This document shows, piece after piece, positions 53,613-62,353 of a stretch of DNA of 64,000 nucleotides. The notes under the pieces were generated by a model. It made no database searches. It was given only the letters and a program-made list of their open reading frames with translations, and was not told the DNA's origin. The DNA is taken from NCBI RefSeq assembly GCF_016908595.1, contig NZ_JAFBEC010000001.1, positions 1 through 64,000 of the forward strand, written 5' to 3'. The position numbers were made by a program, and so were the translations under genes. Within the stretch, counting starts at the first letter, position 1. Each line of letters begins with the position of its first letter. This DNA comes from Geomicrobium sediminis. GTDB taxonomy: Bacteria > Bacillota > Bacilli > Bacillales > Marinococcaceae.

Positions 53613-54647
53613 CTACACCTTCTTCTTTTGTGTCATTACATCGGCAATGACATGTGCATCATTGCTGATCCCTTTTAGTAATGCAGAACCACGGTTCCTC
53701 TGCCAGCTTAATCCTATAAAATAAATTCCTCTTTCATTGGACACTCCTGATTTGTGAATAGGTATCCCCTCTTGATCGATAACGCCTTCAACTTCAACCC
53801 AAGAATAATCATTTCGATAACCAGTAGCCCAAATAACAGTATCTACTGTGAACTTATCTCCATTATGAAAATGAGCAAAACCATCTTTTATTTTTTCTAG
53901 CCGATTCATGATCCTGACTGCATTTTTTACTGTTTTTAGATCCTCCCCTATTAATGGGTCATTCTTTTTTAAAATCTTTCCAACAAAAGAGTTGGTGTCA
54001 GCTTTCATCACTCCAAAGATTTCCATCCACCAAAATAAACTTTTACCTGCAATTTCTGGTGGCAAGCGTTTGAGCATCTTACTTTTAGACAAATAAACTT
54101 GATGACTCTTCGTAAGCTCAGCTGCCACTTGTATACCGGAATTGCCTGCACCTACAATTAAAACTTTATTATTTGCAATTTGTTCAGGGTTTCGGTATTC
54201 AGATATATGCATCATCTGTTCTATGGAAGAATCATGAATCCTCGGTATAAAGGGGGTGTGAAAAGCCCCAGTAGCAATGACAACGTTTTTAGCCAAATAA
54301 GAATGTGATTGAGTGATTACTCTATACCATTCTTTATTCTCTCTTTTTAGCTTTATCACTTTTTGATTTAGAATGATAGGCAGTTCATGATTCTGTTGAA
54401 AATCTTTTAAATATAAGGCGATTTCATCTTTGGTTGGGAACGTATTCGGGTTACCATTCAATGATATATTAAACAACTGATTGTATTTTCTAGGGGTAAA
54501 TAAAGTTAAAGAATCGTAGCGATCACGCCAAGAAGTGCCAACATCTTCATTTTCATCAATAATGATGTACGATTCTTTCCTCTTTGAAAGCGCATATCCC
54601 ATTGCTAGTCCCGCTTGGCCACCGCCAATAATGATCGTATCAAATTT
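53613..54647 (-). CDS. FAD/NAD(P)-dependent oxidoreductase, CzcO-like
   Basis: A 344-residue flavin monooxygenase-type protein. FAD motif IIIGGGQAGLAMGYAL, NAD(P) motif VLIVGAGNSGIQVAAELT, and ATGYRNDYSW near the end. CzcO-like proteins are often near metal-efflux genes. The open frame starts at 54695, but the first codons are the cadA terminator. TTG 54647 has AGAGGAG 6 nt upstream and begins MKFDTIIIGG. Confidence 0.85.
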   Translation of the reverse strand, partial: KFDTIIIGGGQAGLAMGYALSKRKESYIIIDENEDVGTSWRDRYDSLTLFTPRKYNQLFNISLNGNPNTFPTKDEIALYLKDFQQNHELPIILNQKVIKLKRENKEWYRVITQSHSYLAKNVVIATGAFHTPFIPRIHDSSIEQMMHISEYRNPEQIANNKVLIVGAGNSGIQVAAELTKSHQVYLSKSKMLKRLPPEIAGKSLFWWMEIFGVMKADTNSFVGKILKKNDPLIGEDLKTVKNAVRIMNRLEKIKDGFAHFHNGDKFTVDTVIWATGYRNDYSWVEVEGVIDQEGIPIHKSGVSNERGIYFIGLSWQRNRGSALLKGISNDAHVIADVMTQKKKV

Positions 54648-54661
54648 CAATGCTTTCTCCT

Positions 54662-54692
54662 CTTTAAAGAAGCACCCCATTAGAGTGCTTCT
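54662..54692 (-). terminator. Terminator of the cadCA operon
   Basis: AGAAGCAC / GTGCTTCT stem with 9-nt loop and TTTAAAG on the minus strand. Confidence 0.75.
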
Positions 54693-54694
54693 CA

Positions 54695-56824
54695 TCAGTT
54701 ATTTTTCTTACGGAGTAAACGAAGACTGTTCAAAGTAACGAGTAGAGTTGCTCCCATATCAGATAAAATCGCAATCCACAGCGTGAGCCATCCTGGGATA
54801 ACTAGCAAAAGTGCAATTGCTTTTAGTCCAAGTGAAAGTGCTATGTTTTGTTTAATAATTGTTAATGCACGACGGCTCAATGAAACAGTATAAGGAAGCT
54901 TTTCTAAATCATCACCCATCAGTGCAACGTCAGCTGTTTCCAAAGCTGTATCGGTTCCGGCAGTTCCCATTGCAATTCCTACACTTGATGCAGCTAATGC
55001 AGGTGCATCATTAACTCCATCACCAACCATTGCTACACTGCCATGCTGCTGGCGAAGTTCTTTAACTGCCGTCAATTTCTCATCAGGCATCAATTCAGCT
55101 TTAATCTGATCAATACCAAGTTTTTCAGCGATGGCTTTCGCTGTTGTTTTGTCATCGCCTGTGAGCATGATAGTTTGTTTTATACCAATAGCTTTTAGTT
55201 TCTTCAACACATGTTCGCTTTGCGTCCGTGCTTTATCGGCAACACCAATGATCGCTTTTATCTCATCATGATTACCGACAATCATCACCGTATTTCCAGT
55301 AGATTGAAGGTCTTTAAGAATAGACCGAACATGTTCCGAGAAGGTCATGTGCAACTGTTCTTCGAACAATTGCTTATTCCCAATCCAAAGTGCCTCACCA
55401 TCAACACTTGCACGAACCCCTTTACCCGTTATTGATTGGAAGTTATCTACACGGACATTATGATAGGAAAGCTGTTCCTGTTCTGCATTCCTAATTATTG
55501 CACCTGCAAGGGGGTGTTGTGAATACGATTCAATTGCCGTGACTGATTGTAAAATGTTTACATCTGATTTATCTGAGAGATTGTAGAAATAAGTTAGACT
55601 AGGCTCTCCTTTTGTAAGTGTCCCTGTTTTATCGAAAGCAACAGCTTTAAGTCGACCAATTTCTTCGAGGTAAGCGCCCCCTTTAATCAACACACCTTGC
55701 TTGGCTGCATTTCCAATCGCTGTAACGATTGCGACCGGGGTAGATATCACAAGTGCACAGGGGCACCCAACAACAAGAACGGCTAAGCCTTGATAGACCC
55801 AGACTTCCCAACTTGCTCCTACAATTAGTGGAGGTGTGATGGCAACAAGCGCAGCTACAACCATAATGGCAGGGGTGTAATATTTAGCAAACCGATCGAT
55901 AAAACTTTGTGTAGGTGCTCGTTCGGCTTGTGCTTCCTCTACGAGGTGAATAATCTTTGAAAGTGTTGTGTCTTTTACCCGTTTGGTAACTTCAACTTCT
56001 AAATACCCTTCAGTATTGAGTGTTCCTGCAAACACAGAGTCACCTTTATGTTTTTCAACTGGAATGGACTCCCCAGTAATTGCACTTTGATTAATTGAAG
56101 AATGACCGTGCACGACCTCCCCATCCATAGCTAGTTTTTCTCCAGGTTTGATGATGAGAATATCCCCAATTTCAATTTCCTTAACAGGTAAAGTAACTTC
56201 CTCATCATTACGACGGATACGTGCTTTTTTCGGGGCAATATTCATAAGGGTACGAATGCTTTGCCTTGCACGATCCATTGAGAATCGTTCGAGTTGCTCA
56301 CTTATTGCAAATAGAATGACAACAATTGCACCCTCAGTCCATTCTCCAATGATAGCAGCACCGATGACAGCCACAGTCATCAAGGTTTTCATATCGAATT
56401 GTAGACAAACTAGATTCTTAATTCCGGTAATAAAAAGCGAGTAGCCACCTGCAATCATTGAAAGCAGGAAAAAACCATATGACAATACATGCTCTTCACC
56501 AAATTGGAATTGGTTACTTAAACCAAAAAGAAAAAAAACAAGAGCGAGTAGCACATTCCAATATTTCAAAAGGAACGGTTTAGACTTTACATTAAAGTCT
56601 TCCTCATCGTCTTCAGAGCGTACTTTTAGATTTTCAAAAGAACCGGCTCGTTCCAATTCTTTAATTGAAGCCGATCCATATACGGTAATTTTAGACGCGG
56701 GGAAATTGACTTCGGCATCCTGAACAGTGGGAATTCGTTTTACATTCTTTTCAAACGTTCCTGCACAGCCTGCGCAAGAAAAACCATTAACACGATAAAC
56801 TTGCTTTCCCTTCATATCATTCAT
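54695..56824 (-). CDS. cadA: Heavy-metal P1B-type ATPase (Cd/Zn/Pb exporter)
   Basis: A 709-residue pump. N-terminal metal-binding domain with GFSCAGCAGTFEKNVK, eight membrane helices, actuator TGES (SAITGESIPV), intramembrane CPCALV, phosphorylation motif DKTGTLTKG and hinge GDGVNDAPAL. CPC plus the GFSCAGC domain and the linked CadC point to Cd(II), Zn(II) and Pb(II) export. ATG 56824 has AGGAG 8 nt upstream. It begins 5 nt after the cadC stop. Confidence 0.94.
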   Translation of the reverse strand: MNDMKGKQVYRVNGFSCAGCAGTFEKNVKRIPTVQDAEVNFPASKITVYGSASIKELERAGSFENLKVRSEDDEEDFNVKSKPFLLKYWNVLLALVFFLFGLSNQFQFGEEHVLSYGFFLLSMIAGGYSLFITGIKNLVCLQFDMKTLMTVAVIGAAIIGEWTEGAIVVILFAISEQLERFSMDRARQSIRTLMNIAPKKARIRRNDEEVTLPVKEIEIGDILIIKPGEKLAMDGEVVHGHSSINQSAITGESIPVEKHKGDSVFAGTLNTEGYLEVEVTKRVKDTTLSKIIHLVEEAQAERAPTQSFIDRFAKYYTPAIMVVAALVAITPPLIVGASWEVWVYQGLAVLVVGCPCALVISTPVAIVTAIGNAAKQGVLIKGGAYLEEIGRLKAVAFDKTGTLTKGEPSLTYFYNLSDKSDVNILQSVTAIESYSQHPLAGAIIRNAEQEQLSYHNVRVDNFQSITGKGVRASVDGEALWIGNKQLFEEQLHMTFSEHVRSILKDLQSTGNTVMIVGNHDEIKAIIGVADKARTQSEHVLKKLKAIGIKQTIMLTGDDKTTAKAIAEKLGIDQIKAELMPDEKLTAVKELRQQHGSVAMVGDGVNDAPALAASSVGIAMGTAGTDTALETADVALMGDDLEKLPYTVSLSRRALTIIKQNIALSLGLKAIALLLVIPGWLTLWIAILSDMGATLLVTLNSLRLLRKKNN

Positions 56825-56829
56825 CAAAT

Positions 56830-57186
56830 TCACTCCTGTGCGTGAGCCATAGCCATAGAAATCAACGCTGTAACGTGTGGATCATCTAATGAATAAAAGA
56901 CAAGCTTACCTTCTTTACGACTTTTCGCTAAACGTAGATTGCGTAGGTGTCGCAAATGGTGTGATGCTGTTGCATTTGTCGTACCAATAATATTAGCAAC
57001 ATCACAAACACATAATTCATTTTCTTGTGTCAACGTAAAAGCAACCTTTAATCTTGTTTGATCAGCTAATGCTTTAAAAATATCAGTAGTATTAAGAAAT
57101 TCTTGCTTCTCGACAATTTGTGAAATGCGATTTACTTTTTCTTCGTCATAACAAAAAATGTCACATGTATCTTTATGATTTTTGAT
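56830..57186 (-). CDS. cadC: CadC metal-responsive repressor with apparent ATC start
   Basis: A 118-residue ArsR/SmtB-family repressor. Cysteine ligands match CadC: two N-terminal (DTCDIFCYDEE) and ELCVCD in the DNA-binding core; recognition helix TNATASHHLRHLRNL. The full-length frame opens at 57186 with ATC AAA AAT CAT, 7 nt after a GGAGAGGTG site, and a stop (TGA) lies 3 codons upstream. The only other start (TTG 57033) would remove the metal ligands and half the domain. Cd, Pb or Zn binding should release the operator. Confidence 0.83.
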   Translation of the reverse strand: MKNHKDTCDIFCYDEEKVNRISQIVEKQEFLNTTDIFKALADQTRLKVAFTLTQENELCVCDVANIIGTTNATASHHLRHLRNLRLAKSRKEGKLVFYSLDDPHVTALISMAMAHAQE

Positions 57187-57202
57187 ATTTCTTCACCTCT
57201 CC

Positions 57203-57257
57203 AATAAACTAATGATCATTTGATTATTAGTTTATTTCCAATTCATCAATGTGTCAA
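57203..57257 (-). promoter_or_regulatory. cad promoter and CadC operator
   Basis: -35 TTGACA (57257-57252), 17-nt spacer, -10 TAAACT (57234-57229). A 34-bp near-perfect palindrome at 57203-57236 (15 of 16 arm bases match, TT centre) overlaps the -10, as in cad and czr operators. Confidence 0.82.
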
Positions 57258-57410
57258 TGTTTAAATATATACTGAACTATACGTTAAATAGCTATTGTAG
57301 GTGCATGATGTTTCACACTATATTCAAATGTTCAATAGAGCAATGGATTGAATTCGTTAATAATCATGCGTAGACTGAGTGCAAAGATGCTGAAGGGAGG
57401 AAAGTTAATT

Positions 57411-57866
57411 ATGAATAAAGATGAGCGTAAGAAAAATAAAAAACACAGACTTATGATGCGCACATCAATCCTCTTAATTATTGCCTTTGCTGTTGGCTAT
57501 GTATTCTACACCAACTTTATACAAGAAGAGACACAAATAATAAGTGTAGGAGACCAAGCCCCTAACTTTGCTTTGCAAAACTTGGAGGGTGAACGAGTAG
57601 AGTTAGAAGATTACAAAGGAGAAGGAATATTCCTAAACTTTTGGGAAACATATTGCCCGCCATGTGAAGAAGAGATGCCTTATATGGAAGCTGAACATAA
57701 AGAATACGAAGATAAAGAAGTAGAAATTCTTGCTGTTAATGTAGGCGAATCTGAACTAACGGTTGATCGCTTCGTAAAGCGACATGAGCTCACATTTCCA
57801 ATTCTATTAGATCAGAATAGGGATGTCCTAAATGCCTACGGTGTAACTTATCTTCCTGCAATTTAG
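57411..57866 (+). pseudogene. ResA-like thiol-disulfide oxidoreductase truncated at its C-terminus
   Basis: A 151-residue remnant: N-terminal membrane helix (about 18-38), thioredoxin fold with NFWETYCPPCEEEMP and PILLDQNRDVLNAYGVTYLP, then stop. ResA proteins continue for roughly 35-50 residues beyond this cis-Pro loop. ResA reduces apocytochrome c cysteines outside the cell. The frame ends at a CTTCCTGCA junction into a ccdA fragment. ATG 57411 has GGGAGG 10 nt upstream. Confidence 0.75.
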
Positions 57867-58492
57867 CACAGGTTACGGGAACGACAATATCTAATAACGA
57901 AGTTAACTCTCAACAACGAATTATCATGTTCCGCAGCGTGGGTTTTATTTTAGGCTTTACACTTGTATTTATGCTATTAGGAGCTTCCTCAACATACTTA
58001 GGTCAACTTTTTAATCAATACAGCAATATGATTTCACAGTTGGGCAGAATCATCATTATTCTTTTCGGATTACAAATGACAGGGTTAGTGAACTTCAAAA
58101 CGTTAATGACAGGAAAAAGCATTAAAAAGAAACCCAAAAAAGTAAACAGCTTTGGGGGATCTGTAGCATTCGGCGTTTTTTTTGCAGCAGGATGGACACC
58201 TTGTGTGGGCATTGTATTGGGGTCTATTCTTGCACTTGCCAGTCAAAATGAAACCGTGTCATCCGGAATTCTATTGCTTCTGATGTATTCAATTGGTCTA
58301 GGTGTGCCATTTTTATTGGTGGGTTTCTTTTATTCAAAATCTATTCATAAACTTAGCGCAATGAACAGGTACTTGCCTGTAATTCAAAAAGTTGGGGGCT
58401 ACATTATGATTGCTATGGGGCTACTGTTATTCACAGGGTACTTCCAAATCATTTCTAGTTACCTTGCTCAATTTGTACCATTTAATATCTAA
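57863..58492 (+). pseudogene. CcdA-like membrane thiol transporter without its N-terminus
   Basis: From 57863 the frame reads LAQVTGTTISNNEVN, which matches the loop after helix 1 of CcdA, then GFILGFTLVFMLLGASSTYL and later AAGWTPCVGIVLGS with the second catalytic Cys. The first helix with its own Pro-Cys is missing. CcdA carries electrons across the membrane to ResA. An internal ATG (57926) keeps a 188-residue frame open, but a functional protein is doubtful because the first Cys is gone. Confidence 0.75.
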
Positions 58493-58576
58493 GATTTTAA
58501 ATGGGGATAAGTGATTTTACCCTTGGATTGTTTTGAACTGAAGCCGAACAGCTTAAGGATATAATACGATTCGCAT

Positions 58577-58600
58577 AAAGTTTCCTTAAGGAAACTTTTT
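58577..58600 (+). terminator. Terminator after the ccdA remnant
   Basis: Perfect 22-bp palindrome AAAGTTTCCTTAAGGAAACTTT followed by T. Confidence 0.8.
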
Positions 58601-58602
58601 TG

Positions 58603-58708
58603 TTTACATGCAATAAAATAAGGTTTATAATGTCTATAAACCTCCTTAAAGTTGATAATTAGTCATTGAAGAAAAGGGCTTAATTAGTAAGCCCTTTTCT
58701 TTTTTTAT
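58603..58708 (+). promoter_or_regulatory. Orphan promoter-operator-terminator unit without a gene
   Basis: -35 TTTACA (58603-58608), 17-nt spacer, -10 TATAAT (58626-58631). A perfect operator dyad AGGTTTATA / TATAAACCT (58621-58643) covers the -10. A perfect 14-bp terminator (58669-58701) with T7 follows. The transcript would be about 65-70 nt with no ORF. I see nothing further in 58709-58927. Confidence 0.65.
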
Positions 58709-58927
58709 ACTTAATAAATGTCATTCCCCAAAGATAACTGAAATTTCTTAGTAAAGGATTGCGCCCGATTGCTGAAGATCAATGACTTAATTAACATCAC
58801 CAATAATAAATAATAACTCAACCACTAAAATCCATATATTATAGGATTTTCTTTTAATTATAAGTAGACATATAACTAAGCACGATTAATGACTTCTAAC
58901 TTAGTTTATGTCTAATCTAATACTAAT

Positions 58928-58960
58928 AGAAAATGGCTGTTAAAGTGACAGCCATTTTCT
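58928..58960 (-). terminator. Terminator of the 14-TM exporter gene
   Basis: Perfect 13-bp stem AGAAAATGGCTGT / ACAGCCATTTTCT with a 7-nt loop. Confidence 0.75.
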
Positions 58961-58977
58961 AAAATTATGCGTTCTCT

Positions 58978-60396
58978 TTACTCTTCGTTCTTATGAATAG
59001 CGATATGACTAATGCCACGATAGAATGTAGTCTCAAATCCATGCAACGAACCCTCTAACAACTGTGTAGGGTCTGACGGATCGGTTACTTCGGTCTCTAT
59101 ATAATTTGTTGCGCTTGCTGACATAACCGAAATAAATAAAGCAGTTCCAACAGCTCCAGCTACTTGTTGCAGTGTATTCATAATCGCAGTCCCTGATCCG
59201 TATAAGTCGGAAGTTAGCTGATTTAAACCGAATGTTTGGGCTGGCATCATTACGAGAGAAATACCGACCATTAATAGCATATGGGTACTAATAATTTCAA
59301 AAGGGGTCGAATCTAACTGGAGACCAGAGAATAGATACATAGCTATAACGACAAGTGATAACCCGGGGATAATTAACACTCTTGGTCCAAACTTATCAAA
59401 CAACCTTCCAGATATTGGTGCTAATAAGCCATTAATCAGTGAACCTGGTAACATCATCAACCCTGAGGTGAAAGCAGTCACTAATAGTACGCTTTGCATA
59501 AACAAAGGTAATAATGTCATCGAAGCAAACAGTGACATCATTACAACGATCATTAATACAACCGTTAAACTAAACATCGGGTACTTGAATGTACGTAGAT
59601 CCAAAATAGGATTGGATATACGAAGTGATCGAATTGTAAACAATATCAATGAAATAATTGCTACAATGATGGTTCCATATACTTCTGGTGCGCCCCATCC
59701 CGCAGCTCCTGATGTACTGAATCCATAAACAATACCACCGAAACCAATGGATGATAAGAGAATTGACAGGTAATCGACTTTTGGCTTTGTTATTACAGAA
59801 ACGTTAACCAAAAATTTATTTCCAATAAATATAGCGATTAATCCAAATGGAATCATTGTATAAAATAGCCATTGCCAAGATAAGTAATCGAGTATAATGC
59901 CAGACAATGTTGGACCTAGCGATGGTGCTAATACAATAACAAGTCCCATCGTTCCCATGGCAGCTCCTCGTTTTTCAGGAGGATAAATTAGTAGAATCGT
60001 GTTCATAAGTAAGGGTAGTATTAACCCTGTACCTAATGCTTGAACGATGCGTCCGACTAGCAACAAGGTAAAGTTTGGTGAAACTGCTGCAATGAGCGTC
60101 CCGATTAAGAACACAATCATTGCGGTCAGGAACATTTGACGAGTTGTCCACCATTTTTGAAGTAATGCTGTAACTGGTATTAGCATACCAACAACTAACA
60201 TATAAGCAGTCGTTAGCCACTGTACAGTGGTCGCAGCAACATTGAACTCACCCATCAATACATTCAAGGCATTGGCTAAGAGTGTTTCATTTAAGATGGC
60301 AACAAAAGCACCTATAATAAGTGCGATTAAAATTCCTGTTCTTTGACCTTTATTCAGGTTAACTTGTTGCCTTGTATTATCTGTTTTAGCCTGCAT
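58978..60396 (-). CDS. MFS drug exporter of the EmrB/QacA (DHA2) family
   Basis: A 472-residue protein with 14 predicted helices. Early IIGAFVAILNETLLANALNVLM and VQWLTTAYMLVVGMLIPVTALL and motif C region GLVIVLAPSLGPTLSGIILD are typical. Proton-driven efflux of drugs or lipophilic cations. Divergent from a TetR gene, with a palindrome between them. Confidence 0.9.
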   Translation of the reverse strand: MQAKTDNTRQQVNLNKGQRTGILIALIIGAFVAILNETLLANALNVLMGEFNVAATTVQWLTTAYMLVVGMLIPVTALLQKWWTTRQMFLTAMIVFLIGTLIAAVSPNFTLLLVGRIVQALGTGLILPLLMNTILLIYPPEKRGAAMGTMGLVIVLAPSLGPTLSGIILDYLSWQWLFYTMIPFGLIAIFIGNKFLVNVSVITKPKVDYLSILLSSIGFGGIVYGFSTSGAAGWGAPEVYGTIIVAIISLILFTIRSLRISNPILDLRTFKYPMFSLTVVLMIVVMMSLFASMTLLPLFMQSVLLVTAFTSGLMMLPGSLINGLLAPISGRLFDKFGPRVLIIPGLSLVVIAMYLFSGLQLDSTPFEIISTHMLLMVGISLVMMPAQTFGLNQLTSDLYGSGTAIMNTLQQVAGAVGTALFISVMSASATNYIETEVTDPSDPTQLLEGSLHGFETTFYRGISHIAIHKNEE

Positions 60397-60419
60397 AATT
60401 TATATTCCTTTCTTTGTTC

Positions 60420-60437
60420 ATAGTGTAATTACACTAT
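60420..60437. promoter_or_regulatory. Palindromic TetR operator for the exporter
   Basis: Perfect 18-bp palindrome ATAGTGTAATTACACTAT. It lies just downstream of a minus-strand -10 TATACT (60446-60441), i.e. over the exporter's transcription start. Confidence 0.7.
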
Positions 60438-60596
60438 CAGTATAAAAGGAATCCAATTTGCATAATATCTTCAGTTAAATTAACCTGTATAGTTAAGCGA
60501 CACTGTTGTTAAAATGTCTACCTTCGCCATCATCATCTGTATTAAGATAAATTCAGCCTTAATCTGCTGTCGATAAAAATGATGGGAGAGTATATT

Positions 60597-61151
60597 ATGT
60601 CTAAAGAAGATTTACGAGTGAGAAGAACAAAAAAACTATTATTAGAAAGCTTCTTAGAGTTGACCTATACCAAATCCAAGAAATTTAGCGATATATCTGT
60701 ACAAGAAATTTGTGATTTAGCTATGGTTCATCGTTCAACGTTCTATAAGTATTACACCGATAAGTATGATTTGTTCTTTAAAGAGATGGATCCATTTGCA
60801 GGACTAACTTTCAAAGAACGAAAACAACATATTCTCACCCCTTTTCAAATGATCTCCCTACAAGAATCCCATCACATAGTCGAGAAAATTGCATTATTAA
60901 ATGCAAAAGATGATTATTTTACCGATCTTTGTACTAGAAGTTTAAGAAATATATTAACTCATGATTTACAGGAACTATTAGTATATAAGCCTCTTTCTGT
61001 ACCACAAGAGATTGCCATTGAAGTTTACTCCAATACAATTGGAACTTTACTTTCTTATTGGATGAAGAACAAAAAAGAAGAAACTCCAAAAGAAATGGAC
61101 AACTATTTTCATTCTGTTTTGAATCCCATGTATTTTGATATGTTAAAGTAA
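60597..61151 (+). CDS. TetR/AcrR-family regulator
   Basis: A 184-residue regulator with N-terminal helix-turn-helix FSDISVQEICDLAMVHRSTFYKYYTDKYDLF and a helical ligand domain ending LLSYWMKNKKEETPKEMDNYF, as in TetR_C regulators of the YxaF/DhaS kind. ATG 60597 follows GGGAGAG; upstream ATGs at 60579 and 60582 overlap that site. It probably represses the divergent exporter gene. Confidence 0.85.
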   Translation: MSKEDLRVRRTKKLLLESFLELTYTKSKKFSDISVQEICDLAMVHRSTFYKYYTDKYDLFFKEMDPFAGLTFKERKQHILTPFQMISLQESHHIVEKIALLNAKDDYFTDLCTRSLRNILTHDLQELLVYKPLSVPQEIAIEVYSNTIGTLLSYWMKNKKEETPKEMDNYFHSVLNPMYFDMLK

Positions 61152-61308
61152 ATAGCTTAATAGGGACCTTAAAAAAAGTTCACAAATAAGGCCATAGAAA
61201 ACGCAACCTTCTTCCGTTAAATGGCCCAATAATTGAACAAGGATGTTACTTAAAGCAACACCCTCGAAGAATGCTTTACTCTCCTTCTACTGTTTCTCAC
61301 CATTCATT

Positions 61309-61842
61309 TCAACGATCGAAATCACTTGCTGCAAGCTTTTGTAAATAAGAAACCAATTGCTTGGCTTGTGCTCGGTACGATGATTCAAACTGAAATGCAT
61401 CTTGTAACCAGAGTCCATCACACGTTAATTGAATAATTGAGGCTAATTCAGGGCTGGTTTCTTCTTGTAACTTCACGATCGTTTGCGCATAGAATTCTTT
61501 CCATCCTTCATAGAACTGTTCCTCAGCTTGATAGCCAGAAACCGTCATAAACGTCTTCATCTCCGCACTTTCTAGGCTTCGTAACGTCGCTTGTAAATAC
61601 GCCGTTGCAAAGGAATTGGACTTCTCTTCCTCCTCTTCAACGAGCGTTGTAAATAATGCTAGTACATAGTGGCTCCATCCTTTTAAAAGGCGTTCTTTTG
61701 AAGGGAAACGATACAACAAGCCCCCCTTACTCACTCCTGCACGTTCTGCTACTTTATCTAACGTAAACTGATTAATTCCTTGTTCGTTAATGACCATTGT
61801 TGTTGATTCAAAGATTCGTGTGTTTTTCTCTTCATTACGCAT
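61309..61842 (-). CDS. TetR/AcrR-family regulator of the SMR pair
   Basis: A 177-residue regulator: helix-turn-helix FTLDKVAERAGVSKGGLLYRFPSKERLL and a helical ligand domain with SVSGYQ-like MTVSGYQAEEQFYEGW. ATG 61842 has GAAAGG 10 nt upstream; TTG 61851 is too close. Divergent from the SMR genes, with a perfect operator between. Confidence 0.85.
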   Translation of the reverse strand: MRNEEKNTRIFESTTMVINEQGINQFTLDKVAERAGVSKGGLLYRFPSKERLLKGWSHYVLALFTTLVEEEEEKSNSFATAYLQATLRSLESAEMKTFMTVSGYQAEEQFYEGWKEFYAQTIVKLQEETSPELASIIQLTCDGLWLQDAFQFESSYRAQAKQLVSYLQKLAASDFDR

Positions 61843-61927
61843 ATGTCTCAAACCTTTCGGCTTTTCTTATTACTAGTGTAGCGCACAATAGGAGAACATC
61901 CAAAATGAGTATTTTTAACAGAGTTCA

Positions 61928-61968
61928 AATAAAACCGACTGGACGGTTTTATTATTTTAGTATAGAAT
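61928..61968 (+). promoter_or_regulatory. Promoter and TetR operator of the SMR operon
   Basis: Perfect 10-bp arms AATAAAACCG / CGGTTTTATT with spacer ACTGGA (61928-61953). -35 TGGACG (61940-61945), 17-nt spacer and -10 TAGAAT (61963-61968), so the operator covers the -35. Confidence 0.7.
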
Positions 61969-62002
61969 GAGAATTGTCATCACGTATAAAGGAGCGATCC
62001 AC

Positions 62003-62353
62003 ATGAACACAAATTGGTTGATGGTACTTGCAGCAGGTGTACTTGAAATCTTTTGGGTTTCTGGCCTTAACTATTCTTCAACATTCTGGCAATGGGCATT
62101 GACCGTTATTGCCATCATCATAAGTTTCACGCTCGTCATTTTAGCCACTCGCACTCTTCCAATTGGTACGGTGTACGCAGTCTTTGCAGGGATCGGCACG
62201 GCAGGTACAGTCGTTGTCGAGACGCTTTTTTTCAATGAACCGTTTAGTTGGATGAAAGTATTGTTAATCGGTACGCTTCTACTCGGCGTTATTGGATTGA
62301 AGTTATTAAGTAGTGACGTGAAGGAGGAAGAACCATGTACTGGACAGCTTTAA
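62003..62353 (+). CDS. Paired small multidrug resistance exporter, subunit 1
   Basis: A 116-residue four-helix SMR protein. LMVLAAGVLEIFWVSGLNYS holds the essential membrane Glu of helix 1; TLPIGTVYAVFAGIGTAGTVV is the helix 3 motif. A polar C-terminal tail (DVKEEEPCTGQL) is typical of the larger subunit in YkkC/YkkD-like pairs. ATG 62003 has AAAGGAG 8 nt upstream. It overlaps subunit 2 by 19 nt. Confidence 0.88.
   Translation: MNTNWLMVLAAGVLEIFWVSGLNYSSTFWQWALTVIAIIISFTLVILATRTLPIGTVYAVFAGIGTAGTVVVETLFFNEPFSWMKVLLIGTLLLGVIGLKLLSSDVKEEEPCTGQL

Noticed and set aside
54648-54695. N-terminal extension MRSTLMGCFF of the flavin monooxygenase
   Set aside because: These codons are the cadA terminator hairpin; TTG 54647 has a proper ribosome site and starts the FAD domain.
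57926-58492. Taking the ATG-initiated frame as an intact membrane gene
   Set aside because: The coding similarity to CcdA extends upstream to 57863 without a start, and the first catalytic-Cys helix is absent, so it is a truncated remnant.
62003-62353. Guanidine-I (ykkC) riboswitch upstream of the SMR pair
   Set aside because: Only about 150 nt separate the divergent genes, filled by a TetR operator and promoter; no riboswitch core was seen.
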